Below are positions 1 through 8,143 of a stretch of 64,000 bases of DNA, piece by piece. The notes beneath the pieces were generated by a model. That model made no database searches. It saw nothing but the letters and a program-made list of their open reading frames with translations, and was not told where the DNA came from. The position numbers and the translations under genes were made by a program. Position 1 is the first letter of the stretch. Every line of letters starts with the position of its first letter. Origin of the DNA: Micromonospora craniellae (GTDB lineage Bacteria > Actinomycetota > Actinomycetes > Mycobacteriales > Micromonosporaceae); contig NZ_CP061725.1 of assembly GCF_014764405.1 (NCBI RefSeq), forward strand, positions 434,001-498,000, in the 5' to 3' direction.

Positions 1-270
1 CTGCTCTCCCGCGTCTGCGACCTGTACGCACTCAGCGTCATCGAGGCCCACAAGGGATGGTTCCTGGAGCACGGCCGGCTCACTCCGGCCCGCGCCAAGG
101 CGATCACCGCAGTGGTCAACAGCCTGCTCAAGGAGCTGCGCCCACAGATGCGCACTCTGGTGGACGGCTTCGCCATCCCGGAGGCGTGGCTGCACTGCGC
201 CATCCTGCGCGAGGAGGCCGACCGGCAGGAGGCGATGACCGCTCACGACCAGTTCCCGACTGTTCGGTAA
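1..270 (+). CDS. Acyl-CoA oxidase, C-terminal fragment
   Basis: Frame 1 is open from the window edge to a TAA at 268-270 and gives 89 residues; the start lies outside the window. The sequence reads like the C-terminal helical domain of actinobacterial acyl-CoA oxidases: 'RVCDLYALSVIEAHKGWF' followed by 'EHGRLTPARAKAI' and 'LVDGFAIPEAWL'. The family oxidises fatty acyl-CoA to trans-2-enoyl-CoA with FAD and passes electrons to oxygen. The active site and FAD-binding parts are not in this fragment, so the family call rests on the tail alone. A plus-strand frame that begins at 57 and runs into the next gene is only the shifted reading of this end. Confidence 0.72.
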   Translation: MLSRVCDLYALSVIEAHKGWFLEHGRLTPARAKAITAVVNSLLKELRPQMRTLVDGFAIPEAWLHCAILREEADRQEAMTAHDQFPTVR

Positions 271-344
271 CGGATCGCGGACAGGACGATCACCGGGCGG
301 TACCCCATCCTGAGGCGACACCCCTCATCGACGGGAGACCCCTG

Positions 345-998
345 GTGATCTGGATCATCGAGAGCAAGAGCAAGCTGAGCCGCGTGTTCGCGGCCGACCT
401 CAGGCGCCTCCGGGCCAACGAGGCGGTCGCGGCGCACGTCACCCGGTCCGTGCTGAACAGCACGATCGCCGAGATGCAGACTCCGCTCGTACCCGCGCTC
501 GCGCCTGACGAGCCGGTGCTGGTCCTCGCCCACTCCGGCTACGCGCTCGACGACCGGCACAACGAGGACCGGCCCTGGGTCGGTGGACGATGGCTGGACG
601 AGTTCGTACAGGACGTGACGGCGAAGTTCACCCCCGCCGGCATCAGCGGCCGTACGCTCTGGTTCCTCGTCTGCCACACCGGGCACGACGTGACCACGCT
701 GGGCAACCTGCTGGCCGCCGCCGGGGTGAACGACGTGACGGTGTACATGCCGACGGACTTCATGTACATCAGCAAGACCGGCATCCCGCACGTGGTGAAG
801 AGCGAGGCCGACCTCGAAGCCGTCAACAAGGACGTCGCAAAATGGGACAGCGACTACATGAGCATCGCGGGCTCGCAGCCCACCGGTGCCTACTGGGCCG
901 GCTGCACGGTCAGGAACCAGGTAGTCACCAAGCTGGGCGCGCGGACGGTCGAAGAAGCCGTCCGGGAGCAGTTCGACCCGGACGAGGACGAGGCCTGA
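345..998 (+). CDS. Unrecognised 217-residue protein, possible caspase-like fold
   Basis: I chose the GTG at 345 because GGGAG at 333-337 gives a well-spaced ribosome binding site and upstream codons in this frame belong to another gene read out of frame. There is no signal peptide or membrane segment. Two hydrophobic strands each end in a polar residue: 'VLVLAHSGYALDD' (His63) and 'LWFLVCHTGHD' (Cys110). A strand-His then strand-Cys arrangement is what caspase-like (clan CD) folds show, but this is a visual resemblance only. The C-terminus is acidic ('DPDEDEA'). A hairpin terminator follows directly, so this is probably a single-gene unit or the end of the acyl-CoA oxidase transcript. No function is assigned. 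Confidence 0.7.
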   Translation: MIWIIESKSKLSRVFAADLRRLRANEAVAAHVTRSVLNSTIAEMQTPLVPALAPDEPVLVLAHSGYALDDRHNEDRPWVGGRWLDEFVQDVTAKFTPAGISGRTLWFLVCHTGHDVTTLGNLLAAAGVNDVTVYMPTDFMYISKTGIPHVVKSEADLEAVNKDVAKWDSDYMSIAGSQPTGAYWAGCTVRNQVVTKLGARTVEEAVREQFDPDEDEA

Positions 999-1005
999 GC
1001 CGCCG

Positions 1006-1036
1006 TCGCCGGGGACCGGGACGCGGTCCCCGGCGA
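1006..1036 (+). terminator. Hairpin terminator after the 217-residue protein
   Basis: A 12-bp perfect stem, TCGCCGGGGACC with GGTCCCCGGCGA, closes a 7-nt loop starting 8 bases after the stop codon. There is no strong T tract, which is common in high-GC actinobacteria. The converging minus-strand pseudogene ends at 1085, so the hairpin may serve both directions. Confidence 0.65.
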
Positions 1037-1084
1037 CAGGCGGCGCTCGTGGCGACGGCTAATCTCAGCGAGGCCGGTCCCGAT

Positions 1085-1887
1085 TCACGGCGTTCGTCGC
1101 GTCACGCCGACCAGCGTCGCCAGTCGCGCGACGTCGGCCGCTGCTGGTGAGCCCCGGGCGATCTCGGCGATCAGCGTACGAGCCAGCGGACGGCACCGGA
1201 CCTCTGCCGGCGCCGTCCGATGCGCCTCGACCAGCGTGCGGCCGGCCCCCCGCAGGTCACCCGCTTGGAGGTACGCCCGCGTGGCGTCGAGGAGGTAGGC
1301 CGCCTGATACTCGCCGGGCAACCGCCGCAGCAATCCCCGTCGCAGGATGTTCTCGTGCCGGAACAGAGCGTCGCCGATATCACCGAGTTCGGTCGCCACG
1401 ACCACCCGGGCCAACTCCACTGCCGTCATCCCGAAGGTGACGTGGCAGTCCGCACCCCCATCTCTGATCCGGTTGGCTATTCCAGCAGCCTGCTCGATCG
1501 ACGCCACCGCACCAGACGTGTCTGAGGCGGCGGCAGCAGCCATCGCGGCTTGCAGCAACAGCGTGCCCCGCACGGACAGATCTCCCGCTCCCGCCTGCCT
1601 CTGGTCGACACAGCGGGCCGCAGCGATCGCTGTGACGTCATCGCGAGCTGATTCCGGCCTGCTGCCCGCAAGGCTTGACCGAGTGGGATCCGGTACGCCT
1701 GCACCAGCAGTTCGACTCCTGCTCGGGCATCGGACCGATGTGCGTGCTGCACGGAGACCAACAGCTCCGGAAGAGTCCGCAACACCTGCGGGTAGTGAGC
1801 GTGCTGATAGGTCAACCAGGCATGCGTGACCTGTCGCCGAACCTCTTCGACACTGCTCGACCGGCTCGAAGCGCTGGGTCGAAACAC
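1085..1887 (-). pseudogene. Decayed XRE-family regulator, TPR-like C-terminal part only
   Basis: Two overlapping minus-strand frames each carry part of one protein. The upstream part (from about 1887) reads 'VEEVRRQVTHAWLTYQHAHY' then 'ARAGVELLVQAYR'. The downstream part (from about 1573) reads 'VRGTLLLQAAMAAAAA' and continues to a stop at 1085. Both resemble the helical-repeat C-terminal region of actinobacterial helix-turn-helix regulators, but they are in different frames. The N-terminal DNA-binding domain is absent, and the segment that usually joins the two parts is shortened. I read this as a truncated, frameshifted remnant. It lies just downstream of an intact regulator of the same broad class on the same strand, so a decayed tandem copy is plausible. 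Confidence 0.55.
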
Positions 1888-1964
1888 GTCATGGCAGGCG
1901 ATGACGGCATGCCGTCGTCACCCTCGATCATCCTGGTATCACAGAGAGCAAGTCGCCTCGTCCG

Positions 1965-3107
1965 CTACGGCATGCCGGACAGGGCGAGTTGGCGGACAGC
2001 CGCAATGACCTCGTTAGTCAGCCGTCGAGACGCGGAGGCAACGGCTATCTGATCCGCCGCTGCCAACGTCTCGCCAGCCGCCGCCAGTTCGCCGGCCTGC
2101 CCCTGCGCGATGGCCAGGTGCACGAGGTTGCGCCCGTGCCAATCCGCTCCGGCCGCCTCCTCGCTCACCCCTGCGGCACCCGTCATCAGCAGTTCCAGCG
2201 CCCGATCGTTCGCACGGCTGTCCGTCGCGCCGAGATAGCGCCACGCGATGCCGTGCTGCACGGCGAAGAACGACGGCGTGTACCAGTAGCCCCATGGGGA
2301 CAACGGCCCCTCCGCAGCCTGGTCTGCCAACTCGGACGCCTCGGCCAGACAGCTACTCACTTCGGCGGCAGCCGCGCCCGCCATAGCCAATCCTCTAGCC
2401 TCCTGACCTGCGCAGTAGGCACGCAGCGCAGGATCGACGCTGTCGTCCCGTCGAGCGGCGCGGGACAGTCCGACCGTTGCCGGCAGATCACCCTGCCATT
2501 CCGCTTGGTGGCCCTGAAACGACAGCACGGTGGCGACTAGATTCTTGTTGCCGGCCTCGTTCGCCCATTGCAGAGCCCGCGCGTGCCAGACAGTCGCCGC
2601 ACGCGTGTCCCCTCGGGCGATACCCAGCCATCCCGCGAACTGTGCCCACTGAGCAGCCATGTCCGCCATCTCGGCTCTCGTCCCCACAGGTGCGTCGCGC
2701 AGCAGGGACACCACCGTGTCGAGTTGCATCCGGACCGCTCCCATCACGGGTCCAGACCCGATGGCATCCTCCAAGCGGCGGTAACCCGCGAGGAGATTGC
2801 CGAGAGCGTTGACCGCAGCGGAATCGACGTGATGGGGCCGCAGCGCCGCAAATGCCAGCCGCTCCCCCACTTCCGGAGCCGTCGACACCATTCCGGCCAA
2901 TGCTCCCTGCGCCTGGAGCGCGCGGTCCAGGCGGGCCGCGATCTCCACGGTGGGTTTGGTCTGCCCCGACTCGAACTGGTGAATCAAGCTTTTTCCGTGG
3001 TTGACAACGGCGGCCAACTGCCGCAGAGACAGCCCCCGCTCCTCACGCAACCGCCGCAACTCAGCAGCGAAACGCGGGTCCACAATCGTGCTCGCACGTG
3101 GAGGCAT
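1965..3107 (-). CDS. XRE-family transcriptional regulator with TPR-like C-terminus
   Basis: The 380-residue protein begins with a helix-turn-helix of the XRE/Cro type at about residues 13-67: 'ELRRLREERGLSLRQLA', then 'KSLIHQFESGQTKP'. The rest is alanine-rich and helical, with repeated W-x2-A/G pairs such as 'AAQWAQFAGWLGIARGD', typical of the TPR-like sensor region of this actinobacterial regulator class. The family binds DNA through the N-terminus; the ligand or partner of the C-terminal part is generally unknown. It is likely monocistronic. The decayed relative lies downstream at 1085-1887. The target genes cannot be deduced from the neighbours. Confidence 0.82.
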   Translation of the reverse strand: MPPRASTIVDPRFAAELRRLREERGLSLRQLAAVVNHGKSLIHQFESGQTKPTVEIAARLDRALQAQGALAGMVSTAPEVGERLAFAALRPHHVDSAAVNALGNLLAGYRRLEDAIGSGPVMGAVRMQLDTVVSLLRDAPVGTRAEMADMAAQWAQFAGWLGIARGDTRAATVWHARALQWANEAGNKNLVATVLSFQGHQAEWQGDLPATVGLSRAARRDDSVDPALRAYCAGQEARGLAMAGAAAAEVSSCLAEASELADQAAEGPLSPWGYWYTPSFFAVQHGIAWRYLGATDSRANDRALELLMTGAAGVSEEAAGADWHGRNLVHLAIAQGQAGELAAAGETLAAADQIAVASASRRLTNEVIAAVRQLALSGMP

Positions 3108-3327
3108 ATCCCGGTCCCCTCATCGTCCGGACCTGTCCTAGGAATTGGCGTCGGGATCCGCCACTTCACGCTGAAAGAATTCGCCTCTGCTGGCCGATGT
3201 CAGAATGCTACGTTCCGATCCGCGTAGGCACTCACGCAAGAGTAGAGGTAGCGGCTCCCACCGCCATCCTCCACCGATTTATTGATCAATTGAAGCGGCG
3301 GCTCGCAGTTTCTCCACTGCCCGCGTA

Positions 3328-3347
3328 CACCCTCCGCTGGAGGGGTG
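3328..3347 (-). terminator. Hairpin after ribH
   Basis: An 8-bp stem, CACCCTCC with GGAGGGGTG (one bulged base), lies 9 bases past the ribH stop in the direction of transcription. It is a reasonable terminator for the riboflavin operon, although no T tract follows. The rest of 3108-3355 holds no gene that I can support; it must contain the promoter of the XRE regulator. Confidence 0.5.
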
Positions 3348-3355
3348 ACGGGCGG

Positions 3356-3856
3356 TCAGGTGCCGAAGCCGACGCGCTGGTTGCCAGCGGTGGCGACGTT
3401 CCGGACGGCCAGCGCCGCGTCGAGTGCGGCGACGGTGGCCGACCAGCCCTTGTCCTCGGCGGAGCCGGGCAGCCCGGCCCGGTCGCGGGCCTGCTCGATG
3501 GTGTCGACGGTGAGCACGCCGTGTGCCACCGGCTTGCCCTCGTCCAGCGCGATCCGGGTCAGCCCGTCGGTGACCGAACGGCAGACGTAGTCGAAGTGCG
3601 CGGTCGCGCCACGGATCACCACGCCGAGCGCCACCACCACGTCGCAGCGGCGAGCCAGCGCCTGCGCGACCACCGGCAGCTCCACCGAGCCGGCGACCCG
3701 GGCCGTCACGGCCCGCGCGCCGCACGCCTGCGCGGCGGCGACGGCCCGGTCCAGCATGTGGTCGGTCAGCTCACCGTGCCAGCGCGCCGCGACCACCCCC
3801 ACGGTCATCCCGGACGCGTCGACCGGGGTCGTCCCCGGCTCGCCGAAACCCGCCAT
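3356..3856 (-). CDS. ribH: 6,7-dimethyl-8-ribityllumazine synthase
   Basis: The enzyme condenses 5-amino-6-ribitylamino-uracil with 3,4-dihydroxy-2-butanone 4-phosphate to form lumazine, the penultimate step of riboflavin synthesis. The 166-residue length is normal. Family hallmarks are visible: 'VVAARWHGELTDHML' near the N-terminus, 'VPGSVELP'-like 'VAGSVELPVVAQAL', and 'VVALGVVIRGATAHFDYVC' containing the catalytic-loop His. The ATG at 3854-3856 is chosen; a longer upstream frame is the shadow of ribBA. The gene starts 5 bp after the ribBA stop and closes the rib operon. Confidence 0.96.
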   Translation of the reverse strand: MAGFGEPGTTPVDASGMTVGVVAARWHGELTDHMLDRAVAAAQACGARAVTARVAGSVELPVVAQALARRCDVVVALGVVIRGATAHFDYVCRSVTDGLTRIALDEGKPVAHGVLTVDTIEQARDRAGLPGSAEDKGWSATVAALDAALAVRNVATAGNQRVGFGT

Positions 3857-3861
3857 CTCGC

Positions 3862-5121
3862 CTACGCTCCGATCTCTTTGCCGGCGACCGGGCGACCCAT
3901 CGGGGCCTCCGACCCCTCGTCCAGGTCGAGCAGGTGGCCCATCCGGTCCCGCTTGGTGCGCAGGTAGCGCACGTTCTCCGGGTGCGGGCGCACCGGCAGG
4001 CCCTCGCGGCCGGTCACGGTGAGCCCGTAGCCCTCCAGCCCGGCGCGCTTGGCCGGGTTGTTGGTCAGCAGCCGCATCGTGCGGACCCCGAGGTCGTAGA
4101 GGATCTGCGCGCCGGTGCCGTAGTCCCGGGCGTCGGCCGGCAGACCCAGGTCCAGGTTCGCGTCGACGGTGTCCCGGCCCTGGTCCTGCAACTGGTACGC
4201 CTGGAGCTTGTGCAGCAGGCCGATGCCGCGTCCCTCGTGGCCGCGTACGTAGAGGACCACGCCCCGGCCCTCCCGGGCCACCCGCTCCAGCGCGGCGTCG
4301 AGCTGCGGCCCGCAGTCGCAGCGCACCGAGGCGAAGACGTCGCCGGTCAGGCACTCGGAATGCACCCGCACCAGCACGTCCCGGCCGTCACCGAGGTCGC
4401 CCATCACCAACGCCACGTGCTCGGCCGTGTCGTACTCGCTGCGGTAGCCCAACGCCCGGAACACCCCGTGCTCGGTGGGCATCCGCGCGTCGGCGACCAG
4501 CTCCACCTGCTTCTCGGTACGCCGCCGGTAGGCGATCAGGTCGGCGATGGTGATCAGGGTCAGCGAGTGCTCGGCGCGGAACTTCTCCAGGTCCGGCAGC
4601 CGCATCATGGTGCCGTCGTCGTTGACCAGCTCGCAGAGCACACCGGCCGGACGCAGCCCGGCCAACCGGGTCAGGTCCACGGCCGCCTCGGTGTGCCCCG
4701 GCCGGCGCAGCACCCCGCCGGTGCGGGCGCGCAGCGGCACCACGTGTCCGGGTCGGGCCAGGTCGGTCGGGCCGGTGGCCGGGTCGGCGAGCAGCCGGAT
4801 GGTGTGTGCGCGGTCGGCGGCGGAGATGCCGGTGCTCACGCCCTCGCGGGCGTCGACGGTCACCGTGTACGCGGTCTGCCGCCGGTCCTGGTTGGTGTGG
4901 TGCATGGGCGGCAGGTCGAGCCGGTCGCACTCGTCCTCGGTGAGCGGCACACAGATGAAGCCGGAGGTGTGCCGTACGGTGAAGGCGAGCAGGTCCGGGG
5001 TGGCCAGCTCGGCGGCGAAGATCAGGTCGCCCTCGTTCTCCCGGTCGGCGTCGTCGGTCACGACGACCGGCCGACCGGCGGCGATCTCGGCCAGCGCGTC
5101 CTCGATGCGATCGAAGGTCAT
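3862..5121 (-). CDS. ribBA: Bifunctional DHBP synthase / GTP cyclohydrolase II
   Basis: The N-terminal half makes 3,4-dihydroxy-2-butanone 4-phosphate from ribulose 5-phosphate, and the C-terminal half opens GTP to the first pyrimidine precursor of riboflavin. The 419-residue fusion is typical of actinobacteria. The DHBP synthase half shows 'VVVTDDADRENEGDLIFAAE' (acidic metal-binding loop) and 'RPGHVVPLRAR'. The cyclohydrolase II half shows 'VRVHSECLTGDVFASVRCDC', whose three cysteines bind zinc, then 'YVRGHEGRGIGL' and 'LLTNNPAKRAGL'. The start ATG overlaps the ribE stop by four bases (ATGA), so the two are translationally coupled. Confidence 0.97.
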   Translation of the reverse strand: MTFDRIEDALAEIAAGRPVVVTDDADRENEGDLIFAAELATPDLLAFTVRHTSGFICVPLTEDECDRLDLPPMHHTNQDRRQTAYTVTVDAREGVSTGISAADRAHTIRLLADPATGPTDLARPGHVVPLRARTGGVLRRPGHTEAAVDLTRLAGLRPAGVLCELVNDDGTMMRLPDLEKFRAEHSLTLITIADLIAYRRRTEKQVELVADARMPTEHGVFRALGYRSEYDTAEHVALVMGDLGDGRDVLVRVHSECLTGDVFASVRCDCGPQLDAALERVAREGRGVVLYVRGHEGRGIGLLHKLQAYQLQDQGRDTVDANLDLGLPADARDYGTGAQILYDLGVRTMRLLTNNPAKRAGLEGYGLTVTGREGLPVRPHPENVRYLRTKRDRMGHLLDLDEGSEAPMGRPVAGKEIGA

Positions 5122-5723
5122 GCCGTCACCTCCTTGGCGGCGAGCAGGCGCTCGACGTACTTGGCCAGGACGTCGGTCTCCAGGTTGACCGGGTCGCCGA
5201 CGGTGCGGGCGCCGAGCGTGGTCAGCGAGAGCGTGGTGGGGATCAGGCCGACGGAGAACCAGTCGGCACCGACCTCGGCCACCGTCAGCGACACCCCGTC
5301 CACGGTGATCGACCCCTTCTCCACCACGTACTTGGAGAGCGCGGCGGGCAGCCGGAACCGGACCGTCTCCCAGCGGTCGGCCGGTTCCCGGGAGATCACC
5401 TCGCCCACCCCGTCGACGTGCCCCTGCACCAGGTGGCCGCCGAGGCGGCTGTTGAGTGCGGCGGCGCGTTCCAGGTTGACCGCGTCGCCGGCCCGCAGTG
5501 TGCCCAGCGCCGTACGCCGGAGCGTCTCGCCCATCACGTCGGCGGTGAACACCCCGCCGTCGACCTCCACCACGGTCAGGCAGACGCCGTTGACCGCGAT
5601 CGAGTCGCCGTGCCGGGCGTCGGAGGTGACCAACGGGCCACGTACGGCGACGGTGGCCGAGTCCTGCGCCGTCGGGGTGATCCCGACGACCTCGCCCAGT
5701 TCCTCGACGATGCCGGTGAACAT
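5118..5723 (-). CDS. ribE: Riboflavin synthase alpha subunit
   Basis: This enzyme dismutates two lumazine molecules to riboflavin. The 201-residue protein starts 'MFTGIVEELGEV', the classic opening of the family. It consists of two similar beta-barrel halves, each with a 'GDSIAVNGVCLTV' or 'GSITVDGVSLTV' motif and a following 'HLVQGHVDG' type strand. The start codon at 5723 lies 2 bp after the ribD stop. The stop overlaps ribBA. It is also called ribC in some genomes. Confidence 0.97.
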   Translation of the reverse strand: MFTGIVEELGEVVGITPTAQDSATVAVRGPLVTSDARHGDSIAVNGVCLTVVEVDGGVFTADVMGETLRRTALGTLRAGDAVNLERAAALNSRLGGHLVQGHVDGVGEVISREPADRWETVRFRLPAALSKYVVEKGSITVDGVSLTVAEVGADWFSVGLIPTTLSLTTLGARTVGDPVNLETDVLAKYVERLLAAKEVTA

Positions 5724-5725
5724 GC

Positions 5726-6790
5726 CTAGCCCTCCCTCTTTCGGGGCATCGCGGTGATCCGCAGGTCGGGACCGATCTGCGTAACGTCGGTGAGTTCCAG
5801 GTCGATGGCCTCGGCGATGGTGCTCACCCCTGCGTCGACCAGAGCGGCGGGTCCGGCGCCGAGCAGCCGGGGCGCGAGGTAGCCGACGACCCGGTCGACC
5901 AGGCCGGCGGCCAGGAACGCCCCGGCCAGTCGCGGGCCGCCCTCCAGCAGCACGGCGCGTACCCCGCGCCCGTGCAGCGCGGCCATCAACGCGAACAGGT
6001 CCACGCCGCCGTCCGGGCCTGCGCCCACCTCGGCGGTGGTGGCGATCCAGGTCCGGGCCGCGCCGTCGCGGACCAGAGCGTCGGCCGGGGTACGCCCCGC
6101 CGAGTCGACCACCACCCGCAGCGGCTGCCGGATGGCGAGGCTGCCGTCGCGCAGGTTGCGGACGGTGAGCCGGGGGTCGTCGGCGAGCACGGTGCCGACG
6201 CCGACGACCACCGCGTCGACGGTGGCGCGCAGCGCGTGCACGTCCATCCGGGCCGCCTCGGACGTGATCCACATGCTGGTGCCGTCGGCCGCCGCGGAGC
6301 GGCCGTCCAGCGTCGCCGCGTACTTCCAGATGACGAAGGGCCAGCCCCGGCGCATGGCGGTCAGCCAGGCGATGTTGCCGTTCTCCGCCTCGGTGCCGCG
6401 TACCCCCAGGTCGACCCGGACCCCGGCGGCCCGCAGGGTGGCCGCGCCGCCGGTGGCGACCGGGTTGGGGTCCGGTACCGCGATCACCACCCGGGCGACC
6501 CCGGCCTGGACCAGCGCGGCACTACAGGGGCCGGTGCGGCCGGTGTGGTCGCAGGGTTCCAGGGTGACGACCGCGGTGCCGCCCTGGGCCCGCCGCCCGG
6601 CCTGCGCCAGCGCGACGATCTCGGCGTGCGGACCGCCGGCGTACGCGTGGAAGCCCTCGCCGGCCACCTCGCCGTCGGCGTCGAGCAGGACACAGCCGAC
6701 GACCGGGTTCGGACTGGTCGTACCGAGCCCGCGCGCCGCGAGCTCGATCGCGCGACGCATCGCCTCGTCGACGGAGACGCTCGCCATCAC
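5726..6790 (-). CDS. ribD: Bifunctional pyrimidine deaminase/reductase
   Basis: The protein deaminates and then reduces the pyrimidine intermediate of riboflavin synthesis. In its 354 residues the N-terminal deaminase domain carries the zinc site: 'GGPHAEIVAL' (His and catalytic Glu) and 'TLEPCDHTGRTGPCSAAL' (two Cys). The C-terminal reductase domain follows from about residue 145 ('VIWKYAATLDGRSAAADG') and ends with 'VLLEGGPRLAGAFLAAGLVD'. Two adjacent ATG codons are possible starts. This is the first gene of the rib operon, about 145 bp downstream of the FMN riboswitch. Confidence 0.96.
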   Translation of the reverse strand: MMASVSVDEAMRRAIELAARGLGTTSPNPVVGCVLLDADGEVAGEGFHAYAGGPHAEIVALAQAGRRAQGGTAVVTLEPCDHTGRTGPCSAALVQAGVARVVIAVPDPNPVATGGAATLRAAGVRVDLGVRGTEAENGNIAWLTAMRRGWPFVIWKYAATLDGRSAAADGTSMWITSEAARMDVHALRATVDAVVVGVGTVLADDPRLTVRNLRDGSLAIRQPLRVVVDSAGRTPADALVRDGAARTWIATTAEVGAGPDGGVDLFALMAALHGRGVRAVLLEGGPRLAGAFLAAGLVDRVVGYLAPRLLGAGPAALVDAGVSTIAEAIDLELTDVTQIGPDLRITAMPRKREG

Positions 6791-6936
6791 CTGGCCCTGC
6801 CCTCTCGCTCTACTCGCGCGGGCAGGAAGAGCGACTCGCGAGCAGGCGGCGCAGATCCGGGGACGGCAGAGCCGACCCGGCAGACGGTGTGCACGCCGAG
6901 AACCCGGCGAACCACACGCCCGTGCCGTCCCGCGCG

Positions 6937-7098
6937 CTGTCTCCCATCCGGACTGTCTGGGTGCGGTCCTGCCGCTCCCAACCGTCGGCCCCGGATTCTC
7001 ACCAGGTCCACCGGGCGGACGAACCGCTCCCGGGTCGCGGGCTTACCACGGTCGGACCGTGGATCACCGCCGGTTCGGAATTACACCGAGTCCCGCCA
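6937..7098 (-). promoter_or_regulatory. FMN riboswitch (RFN element) of the rib operon
   Basis: Read on the minus strand, the segment has the ordered conserved blocks of the RFN element: 'GAACCGGCGGTGAT', 'AAGCCCGCGACCC', 'GGTGAGAATCCGGGGCCGAC' and finally 'GTCCGGATGGGAGACAG'. The blocks lie in the right order and spacing for the six-way junction that binds FMN. The 145 bases between the element and ribD (6791-6936) should hold the expression platform. A near-palindrome CTCGCG/CGCGAG at about 6813-6842 could form part of it, but I cannot tell whether control is by termination or by hiding the ribosome binding site. Bases 7099-7161 should hold the promoter. Confidence 0.93.
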
Positions 7099-7161
7099 GC
7101 GCGTGGTGGGTACTGAGGGAAGTCTTACACGCTTCGCCGGGTATTGCGCCACCCCGGCGAG

Positions 7162-8115
7162 CTACTTCACATGTCGGTGACCGGGATCGGCGACGCCCCG
7201 GCGGCGGTCCACCGCCACGTACGATCCGGGTTGACTCTTGGCCACGGTCTTCATCTCGGAGGCGATGGTCATCGCCTCCAGGGGGTCGGTGAGGCGTTTG
7301 TCCCGGTCCGAGACGGAGACCCCGATGGAGAGCGTGACCAGCGCGGCCCGGCGGATGTTGCCCCGCCGATCCTTCAGCTCCACGTAGCCGCGTTCCCGGT
7401 CGGTCGGGTCGTAGAGCGCGTCCGCGGCCTTCTCGAAGTCCGCCGACACCCGGGAGGTGAGCGGCAGGACCTGTTCCGGGGTGCAGACGAAGACGAAGTC
7501 GTCGCCGCCGACGTGACCGAGGAAGGCCGGGGGCAGCGCGACCGAGACCACCGCCCGGTGCAGGCTGCGGGCCAGCGCCGAGATGAAGCCGTCGCCCCGG
7601 GAGAAGCCGTACCGGTCGTTGACGCTCTTGAACCGGTCGACGTCGATGTAGCCGACGGCGTAGTCCGAGCCGACCCGGATCCGGTCGGCGATCTCCCGCC
7701 GGATCCGGGTGTTGCCGGGCAACCCGGTCAGCGGGGACACCTCGCGGAACTCCTTGTTGCGCCGCAGCGTGGAGCTGACCCGGGCGACCAGCTCGGCGGT
7801 GTCGAACGGCTTGACCAGGTAGTCGTCGGCACCGGCGCTGAGCCCGTGGACCTTGTCCACGGTCATCCCCTTGGCAGTCAGCATGATCACCGGCAGTGCG
7901 GCGGTCATCGGGTCGGCGCGCAACCGTCGGGTCAGTTCCAGCCCGTCCACCCGCGGCATCATCAGGTCCACCACGGCCAGGTCGGGCCGCTGCTGCTCGA
8001 TCATGTCGAGCGCCTCCTGACCGTCGCCGGCGAGCACCACCTCGAAGCCGTGCAGGCGCAGGTTCACCTCGACGAAACGGGCGATGTCCCGGTCGTCGTC
8101 GACGACCAGGATCAT
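7162..8115 (-). CDS. Response regulator with GGDEF-type output (GGDDF variant)
   Basis: An N-terminal receiver domain (about residues 1-115) has the acidic pocket 'VVDDD', the phospho-acceptor region 'DLAVVDLMMPRVDG', the switch Thr in 'IMLTAKG' and the Lys of 'DDYLVKPFD'. A diguanylate cyclase-like domain follows, with 'GLPGNTRIRREI', 'VGYIDVDRFKSVNDRYGF' and the signature changed from GGDEF to 'GGDDF'. I annotate the ATG at 8115. A GTG at 8140-8142, immediately after the rpe stop, would add nine residues. No partner histidine kinase is in the window. Whether GGDDF makes c-di-GMP is unclear; the fold call is firm, the activity is not. Confidence 0.85.
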   Translation of the reverse strand: MILVVDDDRDIARFVEVNLRLHGFEVVLAGDGQEALDMIEQQRPDLAVVDLMMPRVDGLELTRRLRADPMTAALPVIMLTAKGMTVDKVHGLSAGADDYLVKPFDTAELVARVSSTLRRNKEFREVSPLTGLPGNTRIRREIADRIRVGSDYAVGYIDVDRFKSVNDRYGFSRGDGFISALARSLHRAVVSVALPPAFLGHVGGDDFVFVCTPEQVLPLTSRVSADFEKAADALYDPTDRERGYVELKDRRGNIRRAALVTLSIGVSVSDRDKRLTDPLEAMTIASEMKTVAKSQPGSYVAVDRRRGVADPGHRHVK

Positions 8116-8143
8116 GTCCTTGTGTTCCCCCGCCGGCTCCACC

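Noticed and set aside
57..344. Extension of the 217-residue protein to a start at 57
   Set aside because: Upstream codons overlap the acyl-CoA oxidase end read out of frame; GGGAG before the GTG at 345 marks the better start.
3934..5757. 607-residue plus-strand open frame opposite ribBA and ribE
   Set aside because: It is a shadow of the riboflavin genes, with no family features.
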